A stretch of 64,000 nt of DNA from Solirubrobacter sp963724195 (GCA_963724195.1 CAVRTQ010000005.1:186001-250000), one strand, 5' to 3'. Shown: positions 8,370-17,894, counted from the first letter of the stretch. The notes: a model not told the origin generated them from the sequence alone. Made by a program: numbers and translations.

Positions 8370-9644
8370 ATGTCCGCTGAGATCGTCGAAGCCGTAAAGA
8401 CTCTCGGGCGCGAGAAGGGCATCTCCGAGGAGAAGCTGATGGGCGCGCTCGAGGATGCGCTGCTCAGTGCCTACAAGAAGCAGCCCGGCGCGGCGCGGTA
8501 CGCCCGCGTGCGCATGGACCGCGACTCCGGCGACTTCATCGTCGAGGAGTTCCTGCTGCCCGAGGACCTCGAGGACCAGCTCCTCGACGAGGCCGAGGAG
8601 CAGGCGACGGGCGCACTCGAGCGTCGGGTGGACCCGGAGACGGGCGAAGTCATCATCCCCGAGGCCCCGGACATCGATCCGGGCCGGCTGAGTGACTTCG
8701 AGGACCAGATCGAGATCCGCGACGTCACGCCGCACGACTTCGGTCGGATCGCCGCGCAGACCGCCAAGCAGGTCATCCTGCAGCGGATCCGCGAGGCCGA
8801 GCGCGACATGATGTTCGAGGAGTACCGCGACCGTGTCGGCGAGCTGATCACCGGCATCGTCCAGCAGTCCGACTCCCGCTACACGCTCGTGCAGCTGCGC
8901 GAGCGCGTGGAGGCGCTGCTGCCGAAGTCCGAGCAGGTCGACGGTGAGCGCTACGACCACTCGCAGCGCATCAAGGCCGTCATCAAGGAGGTCTCCTCCT
9001 CGACGCGCGGCCCGAGCATCATCGTCAGCCGCCGTGACCCGGAGCTGATCAAGAAGCTGTTCGAGCTCGAGGTGCCCGAGATCGCCGACGGCCTGGTGGA
9101 GATCACCGGCGTCGCCCGCGAGCCCGGCTACCGCTCCAAGATCGCCGTCGTCTCGCACGCCGATGGCGTGGACCCGGTCGGCGCCTGCGTGGGCCCGCGT
9201 GGCTCGCGGGTGCGCATGGTCGTGTCCGAGCTGCGCGGCGAGAAGATCGACATCATCCCGTACAACGAAGAGCCGGCCCGCTTCGTGGCGAAGGCCCTCA
9301 GCCCCGCGCGTGTGCGCGAGGTGCTGGTGGACGACACCAACAAGCAGGCCACGGTGATCGTTCCGGACGACCAGCTGAGCCTGGCGATCGGCCGCGAAGG
9401 CCAGAACGCCCGGCTCGCCGCCCGCCTCACCGGCTGGCGCGTGGACATCCGGAGCGAAACCGAGTTCGCCAAGGAAGAGCAGGACACCGGGTACGGCGAG
9501 GAGGAGGAGACCGGCGGCCGCTGCGCCGCGATCCTCGGCAACGGTCGCCGTTGCCCGAACGCGTCGCTGCCCGGCTCGCGGTACTGCGGCCTGGACGCCC
9601 ACCAGGCGCTCGCCAACCAGGACTCGGACCGCGTCGAGGCATAG
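8370..9644 (+). CDS. nusA: Transcription termination/antitermination factor NusA with a C-terminal Cys/His motif
   Basis: 424 residues, intact. The N-terminal polymerase-binding domain is followed by S1 (about 130-200) and two KH domains (ACVGPRGSRVRMVVSELRGE and DQLSLAIGREGQNARLAARL). NusA controls pausing, termination and antitermination. After the KH domains there is an extra tail near residues 385-415 with the arrangement C-x7-C-x10-C-x4-H (RCAAILGNGRRC then SRYCGLDAH), which looks metal-binding and is not part of the E. coli architecture. It overlaps or abuts the ylxR-like sequence downstream. Confidence 0.95.
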   Translation: MSAEIVEAVKTLGREKGISEEKLMGALEDALLSAYKKQPGAARYARVRMDRDSGDFIVEEFLLPEDLEDQLLDEAEEQATGALERRVDPETGEVIIPEAPDIDPGRLSDFEDQIEIRDVTPHDFGRIAAQTAKQVILQRIREAERDMMFEEYRDRVGELITGIVQQSDSRYTLVQLRERVEALLPKSEQVDGERYDHSQRIKAVIKEVSSSTRGPSIIVSRRDPELIKKLFELEVPEIADGLVEITGVAREPGYRSKIAVVSHADGVDPVGACVGPRGSRVRMVVSELRGEKIDIIPYNEEPARFVAKALSPARVREVLVDDTNKQATVIVPDDQLSLAIGREGQNARLAARLTGWRVDIRSETEFAKEEQDTGYGEEEETGGRCAAILGNGRRCPNASLPGSRYCGLDAHQALANQDSDRVEA

Positions 9645-9645
9645 G

Positions 9646-9888
9646 AACCACACCCCGCACCGTCGGTGCGTTGGCTGCGGAGCGGTCGTGCCCCAGGCAC
9701 GATTGCTCCGTTTCGCTAACGTGGACGGTTGCGCGGTGCCGGATCCTCGCGCGTCCCTGCCCGGACGGGGCGCCTGGTTGCATCCAGTCCGCGACTGCTT
9801 CGACATAGCGGCGAAGCGTCGTGCGTTTCATCGCGCATTCCGCGCCCCCGTATCCCTCTCACAGGAAACCGTAGACTTTAACCCAAAC
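9646..9888 (+). CDS. ylxR: YlxR (DUF448) RNA-binding protein, in frame with infB without a stop
   Basis: The translated stretch contains RRCVGCGAVVPQARLLRF, LPGRGAWLHPVRDC and AAKRRAFHRAFR, the conserved blocks of YlxR, a small nucleoid- or RNA-associated protein normally encoded between nusA and infB. No ATG, GTG or TTG precedes RRCVGCG in this frame, and no stop separates it from infB. Either a base error removed the start and stop (a TAG exists out of frame at about 9871), or YlxR and IF2 are read as one protein. The former is more likely. Confidence 0.75.
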
Positions 9889-12233
9889 ATGGCCAAGAAG
9901 CGCGTCCACGAGCTAGCCAAGCAATATTCGATGCCTCTCCCGGAGGTCATCAAGCGCCTGAATGCGTACGGACTTGACGTGAAGGCTGCCGCGACCGCCG
10001 TGGACGAGAAGCTCGCCGACGCTGCGCTCACCGGTAAGCCCAAGCCCAAGGCCGCCGCTGCCAATGGCGCTGCCGCCAAGAAGCCGGCTGCACAGCCGCT
10101 GCAGGCGCGTGCCGGCTTCGGCCACGGCACCGCCCGCGCCCCGCGCGCGGAGAACCTTGCCCCGCCGCCCAAGCCCAAGCCGAAGTCCAAGCCCAAGCCG
10201 GGCGCGGGCAATTCCCAGCGCGGCGACAACGGTCAGCGCCGGCCCACGCGGTCGAGCCTGCAGGGCGCTTCGCCCGGTGCCGGCGGCGGCGTCCGTCGTG
10301 TCGTCATCGACTCGCAGGCCTCGCGCCGTCCCGGTGGCCCCGGCGGCGGTCCCGGTGGCCCGGGCGGCGGTCCCGGCGGTCCCGGCGGCCCGAACCGTCC
10401 GCCGCGGCGTCGCGGTGGCCGTCGCCGTCGCGGCACGTACGAAGAGCCCGTCGCGCAGGACACCAGCGCGCTGAAGGCGGACGTCATCCGGGTCAACTCC
10501 GGATCGACCGTCAAGGACGTCGCGGAGTACCTCGGCGTGGCCGTGCCGGAGGTCATCAGGAAGCTGATGGGCCTCGGCGAGATGGCGACGCTGACGCAGA
10601 CGCTCAACGACGACGCCATCCAGGTGCTCGCCGACGAGTTCGACAAGCAGATCGAGATCGTCACGGCCGCCGAGGACGCGAACGCGGACCCGACGTTCGA
10701 GGACGACGACGACGATCTGGAGCCGCGCCCGCCGGTGATCACGATCATGGGTCACGTCGACCACGGCAAGACGTCGCTGCTGGACGCGATCCGCGAGACG
10801 GAAGTCGCCGCGGGCGAGGCCGGTGGCATCACGCAGCACATCGGCGCCTACCAGGTCCACAAGAACGACAAGACCATCACGTTCCTGGACACCCCGGGTC
10901 ACGAGGCGTTCACCGCCATGCGTGCCCGTGGCGCCGAGGCCACGGACATCGCCGTGATCGTGGTCGCCGCCGACGATGGCGTGCGCCCGCAGACCCGCGA
11001 GGCCGTGGACCACGCGAAGGCGGCCGACGTGCCGATCGTCGTGGCGGTCAACAAGATCGACAAGGAAGGCGCGCAGCCCGACCGCGTGCGCACGGAGATG
11101 ACCCAGCTCGGCCTCCAGCCGGAGGAGTGGGGCGGGGACACGATGTTCGTCGACGTGTCGGCCAAGACGCACGACGGCATCGACGACCTGCTCGAGGGTC
11201 TGCTGCTGACCGCCGAGATCGAGGAGCTCACCGCCAACCCGGACGCGGATGCCTCCGGCACCGTGATCGAGTCCAAGCTCGACCCGGGCCGCGGCGCCGT
11301 CGTGACCGTCCTGGTCCAGCGCGGCACGCTCAAGATCGGCGACGAGGTCGTCGCGGGCGCCCATTGGGGCCGCGTGCGGGCGATGTCCGATTACCTGGGC
11401 AAGCGCGTCAAGACGGCGACGCCGGCCGAGCCGGTCGAGATCCTCGGGTTCGACACCGTCCCGGAAGCGGGCGAGTTCGTCCGCGTCGTCGAGAACGACC
11501 GCAAGGCGCGTCAGATCGCCGGCGAGCGTGGGCACCGCCTCAAGCAGGAGGCCCAGGCGCGCACGCAGCGGCATCAAGTTCTCGCTGGCCAAGCTGTTCG
11601 ATCAGCAGGCGGGGCTCAAGGAGCTCGGCGTCGTGCTCAAGGCCGACGTGTCCGGCTCGCTCGAGGCGTTCGAGGACGAGATCGCGAAGCTGCCGCAGGA
11701 CGAGATCCTGGTGCAGATCGTGCACTCGGGTGTCGGTGGCATCACCGAGTCCGACATCAACCTGGCCGCGGCGTCGGAGGCCATCGTGATGGGCTTCAAC
11801 GTCCGCCCGGTCGGCGAGGCCGCGTTGCTCGCCTCCCGCGAGGGCGTCGAGATCCGCACGTACTCGGTCATCTACCGCGCGATGGAAGAGCTCCGCGACG
11901 CCATGGAAGGCATGCTGGCGCCGGAGACCGTCGAGGACGTCGTGGGCACCGTCGAGGTGCGCGAGACGTTCCGTGCGTCGAAGATCGGCATCATCGCCGG
12001 CTGCATGGTCACCGACGGCAAGGTCACGCGCGGCGCGAAGGTGCGCGTCATCCGTGACGCCACCGTCGTCCATGACGGCGAGATCGGGTCGCTGCGGCGC
12101 TTCAACGAGGACGTGCGCGAGGTCCTGACGGGCTTCGAGTGCGGCATCGTGCTGGCCAACTACCAGAACGTGCAGCAGGGCGACACGCATGGAGGTCTAC
12201 GAGACCCGCCAGGTGGAGCGCAAGCTCGCCTAA
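9889..12233 (+). CDS. infB: Translation initiation factor IF-2 (two frameshifts)
   Basis: ATG at 9889 (MAKKRVHELAKQYSMPLPEV). The N-terminal IF2 helix domain is followed by a long Ala/Pro/Lys- and Gly-rich linker, a second IF2_N motif, then the GTPase: P-loop GHVDHGKTS, switch region GITQHIGAYQV, DTPGHEAF, NKID and SAKTHDG. Domains III-IV follow. Single extra bases near 11566 (ARTQ to SGIKFSLAKLF) and 12187 (QGDT to MEVYETRQVERKLA) break the frame; after removing both, the protein ends in the expected C-terminus at the TAA 12231-12233. IF2 is essential, so these are probably sequence errors. Confidence 0.93.
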
Positions 12234-12239
12234 GGGGCT

Positions 12240-12560
12240 GTGGCCGAAGAACGCGCGTACGTCGTGCTGATGCGCGTGCATCTGTTCTTTCCGGAGTCCG
12301 GCTCGCTGAAGGGCAAGCGGGCCGAGCTCAACCGTGTGAAGGCGCTCCTGCGGGAGCGTCTGCACACGTCCGTGGCCGAGGTCGGCCATCAGGATTCGTG
12401 GCAGCGTTCGACGCTGGCGGTCGCCATCGCGGCCCGCTCGGCGGCGCTCGCCCAAGACACCGTTGACACCGTCCAGCGCGCGCTGGACGGCCGATTTCCG
12501 CAGGGAGTGCGCGTTGAATACAGGCTCGCATCCTGGGAAGACCTGGAGTCACTAGGATGA
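12240..12560 (+). CDS. DUF503 protein (YlxP-like)
   Basis: 106 residues, GTG start. Family pattern VVLMRVHLFFPESGSLKGKR then VKALLRERLHTSVAEVGHQD. DUF503 proteins sit between infB and rbfA in many Gram-positive genomes; the role is unknown, presumably linked to ribosome assembly. Its stop overlaps the rbfA start as ATGA. Confidence 0.88.
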   Translation: MAEERAYVVLMRVHLFFPESGSLKGKRAELNRVKALLRERLHTSVAEVGHQDSWQRSTLAVAIAARSAALAQDTVDTVQRALDGRFPQGVRVEYRLASWEDLESLG

Positions 12561-12901
12561 CCTCCGATCGGATGCGCCGGGTCAACGAGGCCGTGAGGGA
12601 GGTCTTGTCCGCCGCGATCACCACAGAGCTGAAGGACCCAAGGGTCGGATTCGTCACCGTGACCTCAGTCGAGACATCGCCTGATCTTCGCCATGCGCGC
12701 GTTTACGTGTCGGTGCTCGGCAACCCCGGGGAACGGCGCCGCACGCTGAAGGCCCTGGACAGCGCGCACGGGTTTCTCCAACGCCGCGTCGGGTCCCAGC
12801 TGCGGATGAAGAACACGCCGCAGCTGCAGTTCGTCTACGACGACACCCCGGAGCGCGGAATGCGGATTACGGAGATTCTCGACCAGGAAGACCCGTCGTA
12901 A
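12557..12901 (+). CDS. rbfA: Ribosome-binding factor A
   Basis: 114 residues. KH-type fold with VNEAVREVLSAAI, LKDPRVGFVTVTSVETSPDL and ARVYVSVLG, ending HFVYDD-like (QFVYDDTPERGMRI). Binds the 30S subunit during late 16S rRNA maturation. Overlaps DUF503 by ATGA and nrnA by TAATG, so the three are translationally coupled. Confidence 0.94.
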   Translation: MTSDRMRRVNEAVREVLSAAITTELKDPRVGFVTVTSVETSPDLRHARVYVSVLGNPGERRRTLKALDSAHGFLQRRVGSQLRMKNTPQLQFVYDDTPERGMRITEILDQEDPS

Positions 12902-13968
12902 TGGGAGGGTCCAACGGGTCGCTGGCGGCGCGCGAGGAGGTGCTGCAGGCGCTGCGCGCCCACGAGCGGTTCTGCCTCACCACCCACGAGCGTCCCGACG
13001 GCGACGCGGTCGGCTCGCTGGCGGCCATGCAGGGCGTGCTGTCGGCGCTGGGCAAGGAGGCGCTGGCGTTCCTGCCCGCCGACGAGTTCCCGCTCCCGTA
13101 CGAGTACCGCTTCATCGAGCTCAACGGGCTGGTCACCGAGCCGCCCGCAGACCTCGCCGAGCGGGTGCTGATCTTCCTGGACTGCGGCAACATCGACCGC
13201 TCGCCGGTCGGTGAGTCGGACGCGCAACTGGTGATCAACGTCGATCACCACCACGACAACACGCGCTTCGGGATCATCAACCACGTGGACCCGCACGCCT
13301 CGTGCACGGCCGAGATGGTGTGGGACCTCGCGCACGGGCTCGGCGTGCAGGCCACGACGGCGATCGCCGAAGCGCTGTACGTCGGCCTGGTCACCGACAC
13401 CGGCCGCTTCATGTACGAGAACACCGGTCCGCGGGCGCACGAGATGGCCGCGGAGCTGATCGCCGGCGGCCTGCAGCCGCACGAGATCTACCGGCACCTG
13501 TACGAGGGTGTCCCGCAGGGCAAGCTCGTCCTGCTCGCGCGCGGGCTGACGAACGTCGAGCGCTTCGACGACGGCCTGCTGACCGTGACGCAGCTGACCG
13601 AGGACGACTACCGCCTCGCCGGCGCCGACGAGTCCTTCTCGGAGGGCGTCGTCGATCACCTGCGCTCGGTCGAGGGCACCGCCGTGGCGGGCCTCGTGCG
13701 CGCCCAGCTGGGCGGCGGCGGCACGCGCAAGGTCTCGCTGCGGGCCACGGACGACCGGATCGACGTCTCCGCGATCGCCCGCGCGGGCGGCGGCGGCGGG
13801 CATCGGCGCGCAGCCGGGTTCTCCACCGAGCTGGACTTCCCCGAGCTGGTCACGTTCCTGCGGGAACAACTCGCCCAGCAGCTTGATGACCGACGGAGGC
13901 GACACTCGCCTAGCGGCTCGTGTCGCTGGGAAAACTCGCCTGGCGGCTCGCTTTCCCGGTGGCTGGCA
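12901..13968 (+). CDS. nrnA: DHH-family oligoribonuclease/pAp phosphatase NrnA, stop codon missing before truB
   Basis: DHH phosphoesterase with TTHERPDGDAVGSLAAM, FLDCGNIDR, INVDHHHDN, YVGLVTDTGRF and DHHA1 C-terminal GGGGGHRRAAGF. NrnA degrades short RNAs (nanoRNAs) and dephosphorylates pAp. The family normally ends about where the sequence reads LREQLAQQL (13883). In this frame no stop follows and the protein reads through a dual-hairpin element straight into truB. TGATGA is present at 13884 in another frame, so a small indel near the 3' end, or a real fusion, must be considered. Confidence 0.88.
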
Positions 13969-13979
13969 ATGACCGACGG
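13886..13979. repeat. Dual-hairpin element, copy A, flanked by an 11-base direct repeat
   Basis: Two hairpins lie in tandem. The first has stem GCGACAC (13899-13905) / GTGTCGC (13920-13926); the second has stem GGGAAA (13928-13933) / TTTCCC (13952-13957). Their loops share ACTCGCCTRGCGGCTCG (16 of 17 identical; 13904 and 13934). The unit is bracketed by ATGACCGACGG at 13886 and again at 13969, where it is the truB start. This looks like an 83-base insertion with a duplicated target. Related copies lie at 51.8 and 57.9 kb. Confidence 0.75.
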
Positions 13980-14761
13980 CGTTCTGCTGGTCGACAAGCC
14001 CGCCGGGGTCACCTCGCACGACGTGGTGGCCCGGATCCGGCGCGGGCTGCCGAAGGGCACGAAGGTCGGCCACGCCGGCACGCTGGACCCGTTCGCGACC
14101 GGCCTGCTGTTGATCCTCGTCGGTCGCGCGACGCGCGTGCAGCGGTTCCTGATGGGGCTGCCGAAGCGCTACGAGACCGTCGCCCGGCTCGGGTTCACGT
14201 CCACCACCGGCGACCCCGAGGGGGAGATCAAGCCGGGGACCATGCCCGGCGACGAGCTCCATCTGCCGACGGGGATCATCAAACAGACCCCGCCGGCGTA
14301 CAGCGCGATCAAGATCAAGGGCAAGCGCGCCTATGCGCTCGCCCGGGCGGGTGAAGACGGTCGAGATCCCCGAGCGCGAGGTGCTCGTGAGCCGCTTCGA
14401 GCTCCTCTCGCGCGAGTACGGCCGGGCGAAGTTCGTGATCGAGTGCTCCTCCGGCACCTACGTGCGCTCGCTGATCATGGACTTGCACGACGCGTACTGC
14501 GTCGAGCTGCGCCGGACGCGGATCGGCGACTTCGACGTCGCGGACGCGTCCGAGGAACGGCTCCTCTCGCTCGACGACGCGCTGTCGTTCATGCCCGTGG
14601 TCGAGCTCAGCCCGGAGCACGCTGAGCAGGCGTCCCACGGCGCCGCGGTGCCCGGCCGCGCCAAGGGCATCTGCCGGCTGCGCGACGCGGACGGCCTGAT
14701 CGCGCTCGCCGAGCCTCGCGGAGGCGCAACCCTGAAGCCCATCGTAGGCTTCCGCGCGTGA
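13969..14761 (+). CDS. truB: tRNA pseudouridine(55) synthase TruB (one frameshift)
   Basis: ATG at 13969 (MTDGVLLVDKPAGVTSHDVV). Family blocks VGHAGTLDPFATGLLL with the catalytic Asp, QTPPAYSAIKIKGKRAY and ECSSGTYVRSLIMDL are present. Makes the T-loop pseudouridine in tRNA. An extra G near 14361 breaks the frame; without it ALARAGED joins VEIPEREVLVSRFELL. The C-terminal PUA-like part ends ATLKPIVGFRA. The first 11 bases are duplicated upstream of a hairpin element. Stop overlaps the ribF GTG. Confidence 0.92.
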
Positions 14762-15636
14762 ACACCATCTGGCTGCCTGACGCGCCGCCGAGGCAGCGCC
14801 GGCTCGCGGTGGGCGAGTTCGACGGCGTGCACGCCGGCCACCGCGCCGTGATCGCCGGCGCCGACAGCGTCCTGACGTTCGAGCCGCACCCGCGCACGGT
14901 GGTGGCGCCGGAGGCCGCCCCCAAGCTGCTCACGACGCTCGAGCAGAAGGCCGACCTGATCGCCGGCCTCGGGGTCGACGAGCTGATCGTGATCCCGTTC
15001 GACGGGGAGCGGATGGCGCAGACGGCGCAGGAGTTCATCGACCACGAGCTGATCGCGCGGCTGGGGGCGACCTGGGTGTCGGTGGGCGAGAACTTCCGCT
15101 TCGGCAATCGCGCCCGCGGCGACACGGCCCTGTTGCGCGAGCAGACGGCGTTCGAGACGCGGGTGACCGAGATGGTCGAGCTCGAGGGCGAGATCGTGTC
15201 CTCCACCCACATCCGGGGGCTCGTCGCGGGCGGGCAGGTGGCCGAGGCGGCGCGGTTCCTCGGTGCCCCGTTCGAGACGCGCGGGATCGTGGCCCACGGC
15301 GACAAGCGCGGACGCACGCTCGGCTTCCCGACGGCGAACCTCGTCCCGGACCCGGCGCTCGCCGTCCCCGACCACGGCATCTACGCCTGCCTCGCCACCG
15401 TCCCCGGCCTGGGGGAGTGGACGGCGGCGGTGTCGATCGGGGTGCGCCCGACGTTCGTCACCGGCCGCGGGCTGCTCGTGGAGGCGTTCCTGCTCGACTT
15501 CGACGGCGATCTCTACGGCCGTGAGCTGCGGCTGCAGTTCGTGGACCGGATCCGCGGCGAGAAGCGCTTCGAGACCGTCGAGGCCCTCGTCGAGCAGATG
15601 GGCCGCGACGTGGACGAGATCGCCCGGTTGGTCTGA
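14758..15636 (+). CDS. ribF: Bifunctional riboflavin kinase / FAD synthetase
   Basis: 292 residues, GTG start overlapping truB (GTGA). The FAD synthetase half has GEFDGVHAGHRAV, TFEPHPRTV, VGENFRFGNRARGD and SSTHIRGLV; the riboflavin kinase half has GDKRGRTLGFPTANLV and GVRPTF. Converts riboflavin to FMN and FAD. The start is short compared with many RibF proteins but includes the nucleotide-binding loop. Confidence 0.93.
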   Translation: MNTIWLPDAPPRQRRLAVGEFDGVHAGHRAVIAGADSVLTFEPHPRTVVAPEAAPKLLTTLEQKADLIAGLGVDELIVIPFDGERMAQTAQEFIDHELIARLGATWVSVGENFRFGNRARGDTALLREQTAFETRVTEMVELEGEIVSSTHIRGLVAGGQVAEAARFLGAPFETRGIVAHGDKRGRTLGFPTANLVPDPALAVPDHGIYACLATVPGLGEWTAAVSIGVRPTFVTGRGLLVEAFLLDFDGDLYGRELRLQFVDRIRGEKRFETVEALVEQMGRDVDEIARLV

Positions 15637-15691
15637 CACCTGGACAACCGTTCGGGTCTTGACCGAGGTTGTGCCGGGTAAACAGACGAAC

Positions 15692-16583
15692 ATGCGGGTG
15701 CTGCTTAGCCCATGCCTTGACGCCCAAGCGCCGCCGGATCGCTCGCGTTCTGACGGCAGCCGGCCATGAGGTGTTCGAAACCGATGACGCCGACGAGGCG
15801 CGTGCCTGCTGCCGTACTTGGGCGCCCGACGTGGCGCTGATCCACGTCGAGTGCTGCGGGGAGATCGTCAGCGACATCAAGTCCGATCCCGTGGCCTACG
15901 GCACGGCGGTGGTCATGATCGAACGGCCCGAGCTGTCGCCCGAGGCGGCGGTCGAGGGCATGCGCAAGGGCGTGCAGGACTACCTGATCGAGCCGGTGGC
16001 CGACGGTGAGGTGCTCACGCGCGTGGAGGCGGCGTCGCGCACGAAGGAGCTCCAGCACGAGCTCGTGGCCCAGGGCACACGCCTGGAGGCGCTCCTGCGC
16101 GAGGACGCGCTCACCGGGCTCTCCAACCGGCGCGCGATCCTCACCCAGATGGCCGGCATGGTCTCCGGCGCCCGCCGTCACGGCCACCCGCTGTCGATCG
16201 CGGTGTGCGACATCGACCACTTCAAGCGCGTCAACGACACCCACGGGCACAAGGCCGGCGACGAGGTCCTGGTGGGCGTCGCGCACGCGATGGGCACCCA
16301 TCTGCGTCAAGAGGACCAGCTGGGACGGCTCGGCGGCGAGGAGTTCCTCGTGCTGCTGCCCGACACGGACGCGGACGCCGCCATGGCCGCGGCCGAGCGC
16401 ATGCGCGAGGAAGTGGCGCACGCGGCGATGCCCGTGCCCGTCACCGTCAGCATCGGGATCGCGACGTGGGAGGACGCCGAGACGCCCGAGGCGTTCCTCG
16501 CCCGCGCCGATGAGGCGCTGTATGCAGCGAAAGACGCCGGGCGTGACTGTGTGCTGGCTGCTACCCTGCACGACCGCACATGA
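15692..16583 (+). CDS. Response-regulator-like diguanylate cyclase (REC-GGDEF, one frameshift)
   Basis: Begins MRVLLSPCLDA; an extra C near 15722 shifts the frame, after which KRRRIARVLTAAGHEVFE continues a REC-like domain. That domain is divergent: acidic DDADEA is present but the usual phospho-Asp context is replaced by VALIHVE. The C-terminal GGDEF domain is complete, with DALTGLSNRRA, DIDHFKRVNDTHGHKAGDE and the active-site GGEEF. Predicted to make cyclic di-GMP. It lies between ribF and rpsO, and its stop overlaps the rpsO start (ATGA), an unusual position. Confidence 0.85.
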
Positions 16584-16849
16584 GCATTACCGCAGAGCAA
16601 AAGCGCGAGATCGTCTCGCAGTTCGGCAAGGACGAGAACGACACCGGGAAGACCGAGGTCCAGGTGGCGCTGCTTACGCATCGCATCAACCACCTGACTG
16701 AGCACCTGCGCGAACACAAGCATGACCACCACTCGCGCCGGGGCCTTCTGATGCTCGTCGGTCGCCGTCGCCGTTTCCTCAACTACCTCCAGAAGAACGA
16801 TCTCGAGGGCTACCGCTCGCTCATCCGCGAGCTCGGCCTGCGTCGATAA
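16580..16849 (+). CDS. rpsO: 30S ribosomal protein S15
   Basis: 89 residues: MSITAEQKREIVSQFGK, DTGKTEVQVALLTHRIN, LTEHLREHKHDHHSRRGLL and the C-terminal RYRSLI-like segment. Binds 16S rRNA early in assembly. It overlaps the upstream GGDEF gene by four bases. In most bacteria pnp follows directly; here pnp is about 10.5 kb away. Confidence 0.96.
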   Translation: MSITAEQKREIVSQFGKDENDTGKTEVQVALLTHRINHLTEHLREHKHDHHSRRGLLMLVGRRRRFLNYLQKNDLEGYRSLIRELGLRR

Positions 16850-16859
16850 GGGTTCTGCC

Positions 16860-17313
16860 GTGATCGTCGAGGCCGGTCAGCCCGCGCCCGACTTCACGCT
16901 TCGTACGGAGGAAGGCCAGTCGTTCACGCGCGAGCACCTGCTCGGGCGTACGACCGTGCTCGTGTTCTATCCGTTCGCGTTCTCACCGGTCTGCACGGAC
17001 CAGCTGTCGCTCTACAACGACCTGCTGGAGGACTTCAGCGCCCGTGGCGCGACGCTCTATGGAGTGTCGTGCGACGCGTCGCCGTCCCAGATCGCGTTCA
17101 AGCAGCAACTCGGCGTCGACATCGAGCAGCTCTCGGACTTTGAGCCCAAGGGCGCGGCGTGCCGCGCGTTCGGCGTGCTCCACGAGGGTGGGTTCCCGCA
17201 GCGCGCGCTGGTGATCGTCGACCCCGACGGCACCGTCCGCTGGAGCCACCAGGCCGACTCGCCCGGGTGATCTGCCCGGCGCGAACCTGATCTTCGACGC
17301 ATTGGAAGTTTAA
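16860..17313 (+). CDS. Peroxiredoxin, AhpE/bacterioferritin-comigratory type (one frameshift at the end)
   Basis: GTG start. Thioredoxin fold with AGQPAPDFTLRTEEG and the peroxidatic Cys in FYPFAFSPVCTDQLS (PxxxTxxC form, with Ser-Pro-Val preceding). Reduces hydroperoxides. An extra G near 17266 creates an early stop (SPG then TGA). Without it the protein continues DLPGANLIFDALEV to the TAA at 17311. Only one conserved Cys is clearly placed as peroxidatic; a second Cys in GAACRAFG could resolve. Confidence 0.87.
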
Positions 17314-17374
17314 GGCGTGCAGCCCCTCCGCCCCACCCCGATCATCCGACCTTAAGGGGCGCGGCCTGTCCGAC

Positions 17375-17852
17375 TTGGGCTCCGCGCCGCTGGCCCCGGT
17401 CGGTCCGTCGGACCATGTGCGCGGGGAAGGGCGGCTCGTCGTGGTCTACGGGGACTACGAGTGCCCGTTCTGCGCGGTGCTGGACGTCGCGCTCGCGCAG
17501 CTGGACGTGCGCGTCTGCTTCCGCCATTTCCCGGTGCGCTCCTCGCACCCGCGGGCGTGGCCGGCGGCCTGCGCGGCCGAAGCGGCGGGGGAGCAGGGCG
17601 CGTTCTGGGCGATGCACGACGCGCTCTTCGCCGACCAGGGCCGGCTCGAGGACCCGCACCTGTGGGCCCGCGCGGAGGCGCTCGGGCTCGACGTGGCGCG
17701 CTTTGACGCCGACCGGCGCTCAGACAGCGACGCTGGCGCGGGTGAAGGCGTCGTTCCGGGCGGGCGTGAGCTGCGGCGTGGTCACCACCCCGAGCGCGTT
17801 CGTCGACGGTGTCCTGCATCCGGGCCGGGACGTGCTCGACGTCCTTTCCTAA
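17375..17852 (+). CDS. DsbA/thioredoxin-like protein (one frameshift, start uncertain)
   Basis: Contains VVVYGDYECPFCAVLDVAL, a CPFC redox motif typical of DsbA-like oxidoreductases, then FRHFPVRSSHPRAWPAA and, after an extra base near 17725, TLARVKASFRAGVSCGVVTTPSAFVDG with the cis-Pro loop (TTPS). No signal peptide is visible, so it may act in the cytoplasm, perhaps as partner of the adjacent peroxiredoxin. TTG at 17375 is the first usable start. The stop codon at 17850 lies inside a perfect palindrome. Confidence 0.78.
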
Positions 17853-17894
17853 AGAGGGACAGTCCCTCTTTAGATTCGGCGGGACCATGGTCCC
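17849..17894. repeat. Two adjacent perfect palindromes before the ECF sigma gene
   Basis: 17849-17873 is a 25-base inverted repeat with 12-base arms (CTAAAGAGGGAC and its complement around one A). 17881-17894 is GGGACCATGGTCCC, a perfect 14-base palindrome. Both contain GGGAC facing GTCCC. No T-run follows. They could be a terminator-like REP palindrome plus an operator for the sigma-factor operon. Confidence 0.7.
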
